Assembly (NCBI GenBank): GCA_018814765.1
Contig: JAHIZJ010000028.1
Location: 1-38,354, forward strand
DNA: 38,354 bases
Origin: Patescibacteria group bacterium
GTDB taxonomy: Bacteria > Patescibacteriota > Patescibacteriia > JAHIZJ01
Direction: 5' to 3'
Shown: piece by piece, positions 8,759 through 16,215 of the stretch
Layout of the letters: every line of letters begins with the position of its first letter
Numbering within the stretch: the first letter of the stretch is position 1
Notes under the pieces: model-generated
Told to the model about the DNA's origin: nothing
The model's database searches: none
What the model saw: the letters and a program-made list of their open reading frames with translations, nothing else
Made by a program: the position numbers and the translations under genes

Positions 8759-9154
8759 TTATGGACTGAAGGCTTCGAGAACAAAGTTAATAATAGCTAA
8801 ACTCATAAACCCAATTGCCATGCCCAACAAAGCCCAAATAATTGTATCCTTGGCTTTTTTTATCTGTTCCGGGTTACCCGCTGATGTAACATATTGAAAC
8901 CCACCATAGATGACCATAACGAGAGCAATAAGCGAGAGAACGCCAAGGAAGCCTTTTAACATTCTAATAACGAGCTCATTGGTAGTCATGTATTGATCAC
9001 CGATGGGATTCATCAACGGTGGGTTGGTTTGTGCTGTATCTACTACCTCATCCTCATCGCCAGGATCAGCCAGCAACTGGGCAGGAAAAAATAACAGTGC
9101 ACCGGAAATTACAATGATTGAGAGCGTGGAGAGTGAAATGTGTATAAACTTCAT
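8759..9154 (-). CDS. T4SS-pilin-like small membrane protein (paralogue 3)
   Basis: The 131-aa protein has an N-terminal hydrophobic signal (about 9-29, ending near LLADPGD), a polar spacer, then two hydrophobic helices flanking YGGFQYVTSAGNPEQIKKAK. The loop differs from paralogues 1 and 2 (SAGNPEQI rather than AAGNEE) and groups with paralogue 4. It follows paralogue 4 by 27 bp with no visible promoter between them, so it is probably the last gene of the galU-SBP-pilin operon. Function beyond the pilin-like fold is unknown. Confidence 0.73.
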   Translation of the reverse strand: MKFIHISLSTLSIIVISGALLFFPAQLLADPGDEDEVVDTAQTNPPLMNPIGDQYMTTNELVIRMLKGFLGVLSLIALVMVIYGGFQYVTSAGNPEQIKKAKDTIIWALLGMAIGFMSLAIINFVLEAFSP

Positions 9155-9181
9155 AAGTATTGTTTATGAGTGGTTAATGGT

Positions 9182-9637
9182 TTATGGACGGGGCGGTAAT
9201 TGCCACCAAGGTCTTCCGAAGACTTCTGAGCTACCACCAGACACGGCAATATATATGGTATTGATTAAAACCCAGGCTGCCAAGACACAAAATATACCAA
9301 CTAGGGCATTGACAATAATCCCCTTGCCGGCTTGAATTTTCTCCGGTTGACCACTTGATATCATCAGGGTAAATCCGCCCATAATGAAATAGTACATGGC
9401 TAAAAGAGACACAAGGCCAAGAAAAAAATTAATCAGATTCATGAACAAAAGAACAAAGTCATCAACATGGCAGTTTCCATCTTTGACACACTCGGGTAGA
9501 ATAACAAATTCTTCAGCACGAGCAGGGGGCTCCTCAGAAGGACCTTCGGCTTGGCCAGTAAGTGGAAATACTATCATGGCAAGGATAAAAGAAAAAAGGC
9601 ACAGCTTGACTATGGTATTACTATAACGGTTAATCAT
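9182..9637 (-). CDS. T4SS-pilin-like small membrane protein (paralogue 4, longer)
   Basis: At 151 aa this is the longest of the four. It has a signal-like helix (about 10-28), a negatively charged Pro/Glu-rich spacer (EGPSEEPPARAEEF), two Cys residues in the predicted extracellular region (ECVKDGNCHVDDF) that could form a disulfide, then two helices around IMGGFTLMISSGQPEKIQAGK, and a Trp/Pro-rich end (GRPWWQLPPRP). Its ATG overlaps the stop of the solute-binding-protein gene by 4 bp, implying translational coupling. The Cys pair and the tail set it apart from the other three, so it may be a minor or tip subunit (inference). Confidence 0.7.
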   Translation of the reverse strand: MINRYSNTIVKLCLFSFILAMIVFPLTGQAEGPSEEPPARAEEFVILPECVKDGNCHVDDFVLLFMNLINFFLGLVSLLAMYYFIMGGFTLMISSGQPEKIQAGKGIIVNALVGIFCVLAAWVLINTIYIAVSGGSSEVFGRPWWQLPPRP

Positions 9638-11046
9638 TCTTTAAGTTTTTCGTTTTGATTTATCATCTTCTCGGCCGCTTCCACCGCTTCTCTGCTTGTG
9701 CTTGTGCCGTCCAGGATACTATTTATCATGATGCTAAAAATATCTTCAGTCTTCGTGTAGTCTTTTCCGTGATACCAGTTAGCGCTGGTTAACGCCTGAT
9801 TAACGAATACTTCTATCTCCGGATCTTGCTCCAGCTGAAGGGATATTATTTCTCGTAAGGCAGATGGTCTTTTCGTATTGTTTAAATAATTGACAACATT
9901 CTCTTTCTTAGTGGCAAACACCAGAAAATCCCAGGCCCAAGTTGCATTCTCCGAATTTGCATAGACTGAGTCTACCCAGTAATTAGCATAGTTTACCTCT
10001 TGGTTAAGGCTAGCTTGGGGTATGGGCGCTACGTCAAAATTGAGCCGTGGTGCAATTTCTTTAATATCAGACAACGAATATGAATAACCCAGGTAGTAAG
10101 CCAGCTGACCTTGCGTGAAAGCTTCAAAAGCATTAGGCAAATCCACATTCCATGAGTAAGACTGTTTTGAGACATTAGAAAAGTCGGTATAAAAGGTCAG
10201 GGCATGTGCTCCCGGGTAGAAACTACCGCCTTCTTCTATCTTTAGTCTTTCGCTAATATCTGAACGGAAACGATTATTCTGATCAATCGATCCCATGCTT
10301 GTGCCATCTTGGACCATAAGCAATGAGAGTATATCAAAATATCTTTGAATATTGTCGACCGTACCTAAGGCGATCCCGGATTGAGTTATTTCATTTTGAC
10401 TGTTTTCCCGTACTAACTTTGGTATTTGGGTCAATAATTCATCCCAAGTTCTTGGTGGCAGTGGAATATTTGATTGGTCAAGAATATCACGATTATAATA
10501 CAAAGCCAGGTTATCGATGCTGTAAGGTAGTCCGTATATACGAGAAGCCCCCTCTTTATCATAAAAGACCACATCGTCTACAACCGTACTAGCGAAGAGA
10601 GAGCGGATGTTATTGACTGTATAGGTTTTTACTTTATCTCTTACTTCTCGCCTTTCTTCTTTGAATCCTAAGACTTTTTTTGTAACAATTCTTGGAATTT
10701 CAAGTTCGGGTGGTAAAGGAGTAATCAAGTCCAAGTATTCACCCATCCATTGATTGGGTAAGGAAAAAATATCAGGCCCCTCTCCTCGTGCCCAAGCGGA
10801 CAGCAACTCTTCTTTATACTCTTCATAGCGAAGTTTTTTATAAACAAATGTTACATTAGGATGGGCAGCTCTATAGCTATCGAATATTTCTTCAAAAGCG
10901 TCTTCTTCATCCCATACTCGCCATATAGTTAGCTCGACTTTTTTTAATGATACATTGCTGCTGTTATCACAAACACCTCCCAGAAGAACAACTGAGCCAA
11001 GTAGGCAGATAAAAAAGAGTAATTTATATGATAAGTGGAATTTCAT
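9634..11046 (-). CDS. Extracellular solute-binding protein, family 1 (ABC sugar-type)
   Basis: A 470-aa periplasmic-binding-fold protein of the maltose/multiple-sugar type. It has an N-terminal hydrophobic segment (about 9-24), then a Cys in LLGGVCDN that sits like a lipobox but with Val at -1, which is atypical. The mature part begins VELTIWRVWDEEDAFEEIF and shows NVTFVYKKLRYEEYKEEL, GPDIFSLPNQWMGEY, YGLPYSIDNLALYYN and WAWDFLVFATKKENV, all standard for SBP family 1. No ABC permease or ATPase gene is nearby. The start shares one base with the galU stop (TAATG) and the end overlaps paralogue 4 of the pilins, so it sits inside a translationally coupled operon. It may bind glycans at the cell surface or donate to a permease encoded elsewhere. 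Confidence 0.82.
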   Translation of the reverse strand: MKFHLSYKLLFFICLLGSVVLLGGVCDNSSNVSLKKVELTIWRVWDEEDAFEEIFDSYRAAHPNVTFVYKKLRYEEYKEELLSAWARGEGPDIFSLPNQWMGEYLDLITPLPPELEIPRIVTKKVLGFKEERREVRDKVKTYTVNNIRSLFASTVVDDVVFYDKEGASRIYGLPYSIDNLALYYNRDILDQSNIPLPPRTWDELLTQIPKLVRENSQNEITQSGIALGTVDNIQRYFDILSLLMVQDGTSMGSIDQNNRFRSDISERLKIEEGGSFYPGAHALTFYTDFSNVSKQSYSWNVDLPNAFEAFTQGQLAYYLGYSYSLSDIKEIAPRLNFDVAPIPQASLNQEVNYANYWVDSVYANSENATWAWDFLVFATKKENVVNYLNNTKRPSALREIISLQLEQDPEIEVFVNQALTSANWYHGKDYTKTEDIFSIMINSILDGTSTSREAVEAAEKMINQNEKLKE

Positions 11047-11918
11047 TATTTTATAACTTGCTTTAGATAAGCTTTAAATTTCTTACCTAGTTCGGGATGT
11101 TTAAGTCCGAAAGCCACGTTAGCCTTTAGCCAGCCCAGTTTTGATCCCAGATCATATATTTCTCCGGATAGTTCACAGCCGAAGACAGCTTTATCCTTAT
11201 TGTATAGATCTACGGCATCGGCCAGCCATAATTCGTCACCGACGCCCTTCTTAACCCGTTTTAGATAGCTGAAAATAGTTGGTGGCAAGACATAACCTTT
11301 TAGTGAAGCTAGATTAGATGGCGCCTGCTTTAAAGTCGGTTTTTCAATAATACCGGTTACTTCATGAACGTTTTTCTTTATGTGATTTGCATAGGCTATA
11401 CCGTATTTTGTAACATTTTGTTTGGATACAGGCAATAGGCCCATAACGGGAGACTCATATTCTTGATAAACCTCAATCATTTTTTTTGTCGGATTGTCTT
11501 TAGAAACAATCAAATCATCCGGATACATTAGGACAAACGGATCATTGCCAACTACAGCTTCAGCCATTAGTGTGGCGTGGCCAGTGCCTAATGGCTTAGA
11601 TTGACGTACATAAATGAAATTTGCCAGACTTTGAATCCGAGTAATTAATTTCAATCTGTCTTTTTTCTTGCTGCGTTTCAGGGCATTTTCCAGCTCAGGA
11701 TTAGAGTCGAAATGATCTTCTATGGCGCGTTTGCTTGAGCCGGTAACAAATATAATGTCTTTAATGCCCGCTTGAACCGCCTCTTCCACCGCGAACTGAA
11801 CTCCGGGAGTATCAATGATAGGCAACATCTCTTTGGGTAATGCCTTTGTTGCCGGTAAAAAACGGGTGCCGAAACCAGCCACAAGAATAACTGCCTTTCT
11901 AACTGTAGTTTGTTTCAT
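11046..11918 (-). CDS. galU: UTP-glucose-1-phosphate uridylyltransferase
   Basis: Makes UDP-glucose from UTP and glucose-1-phosphate, feeding glycan and surface-polymer synthesis. The 290-aa length is typical of GalU. The nucleotide-binding loop reads AGFGTRFLPATKALPKEMLP, followed by KPLGTGHATLMAE, VLMYPDDLI (metal/nucleotide Asp pair), GIIEKP and the C-terminal CELSGEIYDLGSKLGWLKA. It is first in a run with the solute-binding protein and pilin-like genes and has a good upstream promoter. The assignment is firm; a related thymidylyltransferase is unlikely because of the GalU-specific motifs. Confidence 0.93.
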   Translation of the reverse strand: MKQTTVRKAVILVAGFGTRFLPATKALPKEMLPIIDTPGVQFAVEEAVQAGIKDIIFVTGSSKRAIEDHFDSNPELENALKRSKKKDRLKLITRIQSLANFIYVRQSKPLGTGHATLMAEAVVGNDPFVLMYPDDLIVSKDNPTKKMIEVYQEYESPVMGLLPVSKQNVTKYGIAYANHIKKNVHEVTGIIEKPTLKQAPSNLASLKGYVLPPTIFSYLKRVKKGVGDELWLADAVDLYNKDKAVFGCELSGEIYDLGSKLGWLKANVAFGLKHPELGKKFKAYLKQVIK

Positions 11919-11949
11919 TGCTTGAGCTTAATCTTGTTAATTCCTTATT

Positions 11950-11978
11950 ATCATAACATAAATTATGACAATTGTAAA
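11950..11978 (-). promoter_or_regulatory. Promoter of the galU-SBP-pilin operon
   Basis: Minus strand: TTTACA (11973-11978), 17-bp spacer, TATGAT (11950-11955), about 30 bp before the galU ATG. Confidence 0.7.
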
Positions 11979-12061
11979 CACTGAAAAAGTTTGATATAAA
12001 AGAGCCTACACGGCACTAGTGCATAAGATCAATTAATATAATTAATATGTCTGCTTACTAG

Positions 12062-12655
12062 TTAGATTTTTCCGACTAGGTCTAATCCTGGTTTAAGAGT
12101 TTTTTCTCCTGGTTTCCAGCGAGCCGGACAGACTTGACCTGGATTTTCGCTGACGAATACAGCTGACTGTAGCTTTCTCAGTAATTCTTGAGCGCTACGA
12201 CCAATGTTATTGTCATGGACCTCATAGGCTTTAATAACCCCCTCAGGACTGATTATAAAGCTACCACGCAGAGCCAGGCCTTCTTCAGTGATGTATACGT
12301 TTAACTCTTTGCAGAATCTTCCTGTCGGATCAGACAGCATAGGGTACTTGATTTTCTTAATAGCCTCTGAGCTATCGTGCCAAGCTTTGTGAACGTAGAC
12401 AGTGTCTGTACTGATACTCATTATTTCCGCACCAGCTTTTTGAAATTCGGGATAGAGTTCAGCGGCATCTTCTAGCTCAGTTGGACAGACAAAAGTGAAA
12501 TCAGCCGGATAGAATATTAGTGCTATCCACCTGTCTTTATAATCAGATAATTTTATAGTTTTTATTTCTTCGTTGTGAAAAGCCTCTAGCTCTGTTTGGC
12601 TGATATTTTTACCTATCAGATTATGAGTTGAGACTGGTTGTGTTGTTTCAGTCAT
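12062..12655 (-). CDS. ahpC: 2-Cys peroxiredoxin, AhpC type
   Basis: Reduces hydrogen peroxide and organic peroxides. The 197-aa protein has the peroxidatic Cys57 in YPADFTFVCPTELED and the resolving Cys176 in NPGQVCPARWKPGE, i.e. a typical 2-Cys enzyme that needs an external reductant (AhpF or thioredoxin reductase, not seen here). ALRGSFIISPEGV and HDNNIGRS are further family motifs. The usual C-terminal Tyr-Phe overoxidation motif is not evident. It follows the dus gene by 25 bp on the same strand, so the two may be cotranscribed. Confidence 0.93.
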   Translation of the reverse strand: MTETTQPVSTHNLIGKNISQTELEAFHNEEIKTIKLSDYKDRWIALIFYPADFTFVCPTELEDAAELYPEFQKAGAEIMSISTDTVYVHKAWHDSSEAIKKIKYPMLSDPTGRFCKELNVYITEEGLALRGSFIISPEGVIKAYEVHDNNIGRSAQELLRKLQSAVFVSENPGQVCPARWKPGEKTLKPGLDLVGKI

Positions 12656-12680
12656 ATGTTTCTATATAATTATTAGTATT

Positions 12681-13682
12681 TTATTTAAGCTGTTTATTGG
12701 TTGAGGAAAGTGTCTTTAAAAAGTCCTGTATCTCTTTCTTTGCTTCTTGAGCGTTGCCGGTGTTCATTAAAGCTATGCGTAAGTCCTTGGCGCCAGAGAA
12801 TCCGGACGCATAAGCCTTGAAATGTTTTTTCATTATATCAAAGCTTTTACTCTTATGATAGGTCTTTTCAAATAGCTTTGCATGTTCGATCAGAACAGTT
12901 AAGCGTTTTTCTATTGAAATATCAACAATATCAATGTTAGGATCAAAAAACCAAGGATTACCAAAAATGCCACGGCCGATCATTACACCGTCAGCATTGG
13001 TTTCTTTAACACGCTGTCTAGCTTCATCTAATGACCCCACGTCGCCGTTACCAATTATAAGCATAGTGCTTTTCATCTGGTTACGTATTTTAACCGCTTT
13101 TGTGATTGATAGCCAGTCAGCCGGTACTTTGGACATTTGTTTACGTGTGCGGGCATGGACGATTAGAGCGGCCAGCTCAGTTTTTAGCAATTCTCTGGTC
13201 CAGTCTCCAACTATGTTTGTATTATGACCTAAGCGGGTTTTCACTGATACAGGCAATATACCCGCACCTCGTTTTGTCTCTTTGATGATCTCAAGTGCTA
13301 GTTTGGGATTTTTTATCAGGGCTGCGCCACCACCTTGCTTCTCTACCGCTTTATCAGGACAGCCCATATTTATATCAATGCCGTCAAAGCCCAGCTTTTT
13401 AACAAGCTTGGCTGATTTATAAAACTGTTCTGGACGGGAACCCCAGATTTGAGCGACAATCGGCTTTTCTTTTTTTGTGAATCTAAGGTCTTCCAGAATA
13501 TTATTTCTACCAACCGAACATAGGCCCGCTACCGAAACAAACTCGGTAAAGAATACGTCCGGTTTACCATATTTAGCGATTATCTGTCGAAAAACAGAGT
13601 CTGTTACATCCGACATCGGAGCCAAGCACATGATTGGCTGTTTCAGTTTTGACCAGAAGTTGGGAGTGGGTTTTTTGGGCAT
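12681..13682 (-). CDS. dus: tRNA-dihydrouridine synthase
   Basis: An FMN-dependent TIM-barrel enzyme reducing uridine to dihydrouridine in tRNA. The 333-aa sequence has the opening LAPMSDVTDSVFR, the strand-loop DGIDINMGCPDKAVEKQGGG with the catalytic-type Cys at about 108, VKTRLG, VHARTRKQMSKVPADW (family norm VHGRTR.Q...G.ADW), IGNGDV and the phosphate-binding MIGRGIFGNPWFF. The subgroup (DusB-like or other) cannot be fixed by eye. It is the last intact gene before the accessory scar at 13683-14970. Confidence 0.9.
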   Translation of the reverse strand: MPKKPTPNFWSKLKQPIMCLAPMSDVTDSVFRQIIAKYGKPDVFFTEFVSVAGLCSVGRNNILEDLRFTKKEKPIVAQIWGSRPEQFYKSAKLVKKLGFDGIDINMGCPDKAVEKQGGGAALIKNPKLALEIIKETKRGAGILPVSVKTRLGHNTNIVGDWTRELLKTELAALIVHARTRKQMSKVPADWLSITKAVKIRNQMKSTMLIIGNGDVGSLDEARQRVKETNADGVMIGRGIFGNPWFFDPNIDIVDISIEKRLTVLIEHAKLFEKTYHKSKSFDIMKKHFKAYASGFSGAKDLRIALMNTGNAQEAKKEIQDFLKTLSSTNKQLK

Positions 13683-13735
13683 GGGTTAATGATAGCACAT
13701 TCTATTTGATATGTAGGCGAGGAGGACTTCTCTTC

Positions 13736-13756
13736 GCACAAAACAAGATTTTGTGC
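13736..13756. repeat. Hairpin
   Basis: GCACAAAA (13736-13743) and TTTTGTGC (13749-13756) form an 8-bp stem with a 5-nt loop. No T tract follows. It may be a fragment of a mobile-element end. Confidence 0.5.
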
Positions 13757-13805
13757 TATGGGAAATAAAACACCCTCGTTTATGAGTAATCCCCCTGCCT
13801 TTATA

Positions 13806-13825
13806 GCCACTTTAGTGGCGTTTTT
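13806..13825 (+). terminator. Terminator-like hairpin with no obvious gene before it
   Basis: GCCAC-TTTA-GTGGC (13806-13819) followed by GTTTTT. No plus-strand gene precedes it, so it may be the relic of a lost gene or imported with the element. Confidence 0.5.
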
Positions 13826-13890
13826 AGTATTGATAGCTAAACCCGACTACCACCGCCATATAACAAGGTACGTTTTCATTGATAAGAGTA

Positions 13891-13914
13891 AGCCCAGGCG
13901 TGGAAGCCTGGGCT
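13891..13914. repeat. GC-rich perfect hairpin AGCCCAGGC...GCCTGGGCT
   Basis: A 9-bp perfect stem with loop GTGGAA, followed by ACCGGG. It is much more GC-rich than the surroundings and resembles REP-like or transposon-end hairpins; which one is unknown. Confidence 0.55.
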
Positions 13915-13948
13915 ACCGGGAAAAAATATAGAGAAACTATAATGAGAT

Positions 13949-13973
13949 GTCCCAGCAATTTCAAATTGCGGGG
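13949..13973. repeat. 25-bp palindromic repeat, copy A
   Basis: The sequence matches copy B at 14886-14910 at 23 of 25 positions. Arms of 11 bp (one mismatch) flank a single central base. It lies just beyond the 3' end of the transposase remnant. Confidence 0.65.
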
Positions 13974-13998
13974 AAAATGTTGTGAACGACAGGTATAC

Positions 13999-14310
13999 CT
14001 ACCCTGTTGGTACAAGAGATAAAGTTTTTACTAAGTAAATATTGGGTGAATCAAAGATTTCCGGTAAGGAAAATCTGATGCAAAATTCACTTACGTATTC
14101 TGGTAGCTTTTTCGGTGTTACGTGATGGTACATTCTTCTGATAAAAGTCCTTAAGTTCCCGAACATCCCTTCAATTTCCGAAGTTAAAGAGAACTCCCAT
14201 TTACTGTGGTTATCTGCTTTTATGTCTTAACATCCAGTACTTATTGCCGTTCTTGTAAATAGCTGCTCCATCTGTTTGAAACCTGCTTCTAGGCTTGATG
14301 TACTGAGCCA
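13999..14310 (-). pseudogene. Decayed IS1595/ISXO2-like DDE transposase (C-terminal part)
   Basis: Translating the minus strand by hand gives a continuous frame ending at the stop at 13999-14001. It reads NHSKWEFSL, then SEIEGMFGNLRTFIRR and MYHHVTPKKLPEYVSEFCIR. This matches the end of ISXO2-like transposases, where VNHS..E(Y/F), a catalytic Glu in N.IEG.(F/W), Y(H/Q)H and (R/K)Y..EF.FR occur in order. That frame is closed by a stop at 14227-14229. The preceding part, RFQTDGAAIYKNGNKYWML with the second catalytic Asp, lies in another frame. The gene is therefore frameshifted and its N-terminal half is gone. The family call rests on motifs recalled from memory. Confidence 0.7.
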
Positions 14311-14311
14311 G

Positions 14312-14735
14312 ATGGTGCCAGGGCATATGTGTTGCTGGCTGATGATGATCCTACAAATCAGTACGTTTTCAAGGCAATCTTACAGAGTGGTGGGTATGAG
14401 TCGCCGTGGTCGAAAATGGTGAGCTTGTACTAGAGGATGTGCGGCGTAGAAAGCCAGATATCATTCTGCTTGATACTATAATGCCGGTGATGGATGGGTA
14501 TGATGCTGCCAAACAGCTCATTCAAGAGTCGTCTCTGGATGGCGTTCCGACCATTGCTTTCATCACACAAGCACCTGGTGCGATTATCGTGAAAGCTCTT
14601 AGAGCTGGCCGTGACGTCTGTTTGATGAAGCCAGTTCGGCGAGCAGAATTTCTCGAAAAGATTGTGCTATGGTTGTCTCGGAACCCAGGAGACTGGATGC
14701 CGGAAAGACAGGGAAAGCGTGAAGCGATGACTTAA
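14312..14735 (+). pseudogene. Frameshifted CheY-like response regulator receiver gene
   Basis: A single-domain receiver of about 135 aa in two frames. The first part, VLLADDDPTNQYVFKAILQS, runs from about 14329 to 14399. The second, VAVVENGELVLEDV onwards, runs from 14400 to 14735. All key residues are present: the acidic DDD pocket, phospho-acceptor Asp in IILLDTIMPVMDG, Thr in AFITQAP, and Lys in CLMKPVRR. Restoring one base at TATGA|GTCGCC would rejoin the frames, so either one base is lost or the read is wrong. The start is also unclear: an ATG at 14312 (MVPGH) is in a third frame, 2 nt out from the first part. No histidine kinase is nearby. Composition is GC-richer than the neighbours, suggesting transfer. 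A strong terminator follows. Confidence 0.75.
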
Positions 14736-14772
14736 TCCTAATCTGGGTCTCCTAGCTCTTTTATGAACACAC

Positions 14773-14810
14773 AGCCGGTGAATCATTATGATTTGCCGGC
14801 TCCTTTTTTT
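14773..14810 (+). terminator. Strong intrinsic terminator after the receiver gene
   Basis: AGCCGGTGAATCA (14773-14785) pairs with TGATTTGCCGGCT (14789-14801): a 13-bp stem with two wobbles and a 3-nt loop, followed by CC and seven T residues. Confidence 0.85.
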
Positions 14811-14885
14811 ATAAATAAGAAAACGTTGTTGGTTGTTATTATTGGCGCGCACCCACAGAGGGGATGCACTAGGAGGTGTTAAAGC

Positions 14886-14910
14886 GTCCCCGCAATTTAA
14901 AATTGCGGGG
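14886..14910. repeat. 25-bp palindromic repeat, copy B
   Basis: Perfect 11-bp arms (CCCCGCAATTT / AAATTGCGGGG) around one central base. Copy A is at 13949-13973. Together they bracket the transposase remnant and the receiver gene. Confidence 0.7.
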
Positions 14911-14919
14911 GATGTTGGT

Positions 14920-14948
14920 TTGTTCCATTCAGCTATATACGATATAAT
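14920..14948 (+). promoter_or_regulatory. Promoter of glyA-folD
   Basis: TTGTTC (14920-14925), 17-bp spacer, TATAAT (14943-14948). It begins 10 bp after palindromic repeat copy B and about 22 bp before the glyA ATG, giving a short leader. Confidence 0.75.
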
Positions 14949-14970
14949 AGGAACGATATAAATTAATGGA

Positions 14971-16215
14971 ATGAATCATTTAGCTAAAACTGATAAAAAG
15001 GTAGCAGAGGCGTTAAAAGCTGAAATACGACGTCAGCGCGAGGGAATTGAATTAATTCCGTCTGAAAATTTTGCGTCTTTGGCAGTACTGGAAGCGCTCG
15101 GCTCCGTCTTTACTAATAAGTATTCAGAAGGATACCCGGGTAATCGTTATTATGGTGGCACCGAACACGTGGACACAGTTGAACAGTTGGCGATTGATCG
15201 AGCTAAGGCGTTATTCGGAGCCGAACATGCCAACGTACAGCCGTTATCTGGAGCACCGGCTAATATAGCAGTATATTCAGCTCTGCTTGAGCCAGGGGAT
15301 ACTGTATTGGGCATGGACTTATCACACGGTGGTCATTTAACACACGGGCACCCCATTACTTGGATGGCTAAGATTTTTAAGTTTGTACGATATAAGACTA
15401 CCCCTGATGGAATGATTGACTTTGACCAGGTAAGACTACTAGCACGTGAACACAAACCAAAGATAATATTAGCGGGCTATTCTGCCTATTCTCGTGATTT
15501 GGACTATGAACAGTTTAAAGCTATTGCTGACGAGGTGGGCGCTTATACGATGGCTGATATTGCCCATATTGCCGGGTTAATAGCAGCTGGTGAGATGAAC
15601 AACCCGACCTCATTATTTGACGTTATTACTACTACCACACACAAAACATTACGCGGTCCACGCGGAGGTCTGATTCTATGCAAAAAGAAATTAGCCAAGA
15701 AAATAGATAAGGCTGTATTCCCGGGTTTTCAAGGAGGACCACACGAAAACAACATCGCTGCTAAAGCCATTGCCTTTCATGAAGCTGGCCAAGCAGAATT
15801 CAAAGAGTATGCCAGACAGGTTAAAAAGAATGCAAAAGTATTGTGCAATACGCTAGAGCAGGGTGGTTTGAAGATAATGTTTGGCGGCACTGAAAACCAT
15901 TTGATTCTGGCTGATGTTACTCCACTAGGGTTATCGGGTAAGCAAGCACAGGAATTATTAGATAACGTAAATATTACATTGAATAAAAATATGATTCCGG
16001 ATGATCCACGTAAACCTATGGACCCATCAGGAATACGATTAGGTACACCGGCCGTGACAACGCGTGGCTTTATTGAAATTGATATGAAAAATATTGGCCA
16101 AGCAATAATTAGTCTTATAAAAAACCCTAACGACGAAAAAATCAAAACAGAAGCTAGAACCTTGGTAGCCGAATTAGCAAATAAATATCCGCTGTATTCG
16201 GAAATTGATATATGA
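14971..16215 (+). CDS. glyA: Serine hydroxymethyltransferase
   Basis: PLP enzyme interconverting serine plus tetrahydrofolate with glycine plus methylene-tetrahydrofolate. The 414-aa length is normal. Motifs in order: IELIPSENFAS, YSEGYPGNRYYGG, NVQPLSGAPAN, DMDLSHGGHLTHG-type segment, ADIAHIAGLIAAG, and the PLP-binding Lys225 in TTTTHKTLRGPRGG. The C-terminal GIRLGTPAVTTRG is also conserved. The start is supported by the short promoter spacing and by homology beginning at once. Its end overlaps folD by 4 bp (ATGA), so the two one-carbon enzymes are translationally coupled. Confidence 0.96.
   Translation: MNHLAKTDKKVAEALKAEIRRQREGIELIPSENFASLAVLEALGSVFTNKYSEGYPGNRYYGGTEHVDTVEQLAIDRAKALFGAEHANVQPLSGAPANIAVYSALLEPGDTVLGMDLSHGGHLTHGHPITWMAKIFKFVRYKTTPDGMIDFDQVRLLAREHKPKIILAGYSAYSRDLDYEQFKAIADEVGAYTMADIAHIAGLIAAGEMNNPTSLFDVITTTTHKTLRGPRGGLILCKKKLAKKIDKAVFPGFQGGPHENNIAAKAIAFHEAGQAEFKEYARQVKKNAKVLCNTLEQGGLKIMFGGTENHLILADVTPLGLSGKQAQELLDNVNITLNKNMIPDDPRKPMDPSGIRLGTPAVTTRGFIEIDMKNIGQAIISLIKNPNDEKIKTEARTLVAELANKYPLYSEIDI

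Larger units (their letters stand above)
13683..14970. other. Accessory scar between dus and glyA without an intact gene
   Basis: This 1.3-kb stretch has no intact conserved gene. From left to right I see a short hairpin (13736-13756), a terminator-like hairpin (13806-13825), a 9-bp-stem hairpin (13891-13914), a palindromic repeat copy (13949-13973), a minus-strand transposase remnant, a plus-strand frameshifted receiver-domain gene, its terminator, a second palindromic repeat copy (14886-14910) and the glyA promoter. Base composition shifts upward in GC within the receiver part. It reads as an old insertion that has decayed. Confidence 0.7.

Noticed and set aside
11990-12061. Terminator or regulatory palindrome GCACTAGTGC after the peroxiredoxin gene
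   Set aside because: The palindrome is short, has no loop and no T tract follows; it may be chance.
13824-14015. 63-aa minus-strand ORF in the scar region
   Set aside because: It crosses the palindrome and the GC-rich hairpin downstream of the transposase remnant and shows no family motif; it looks like chance reading of an element end.
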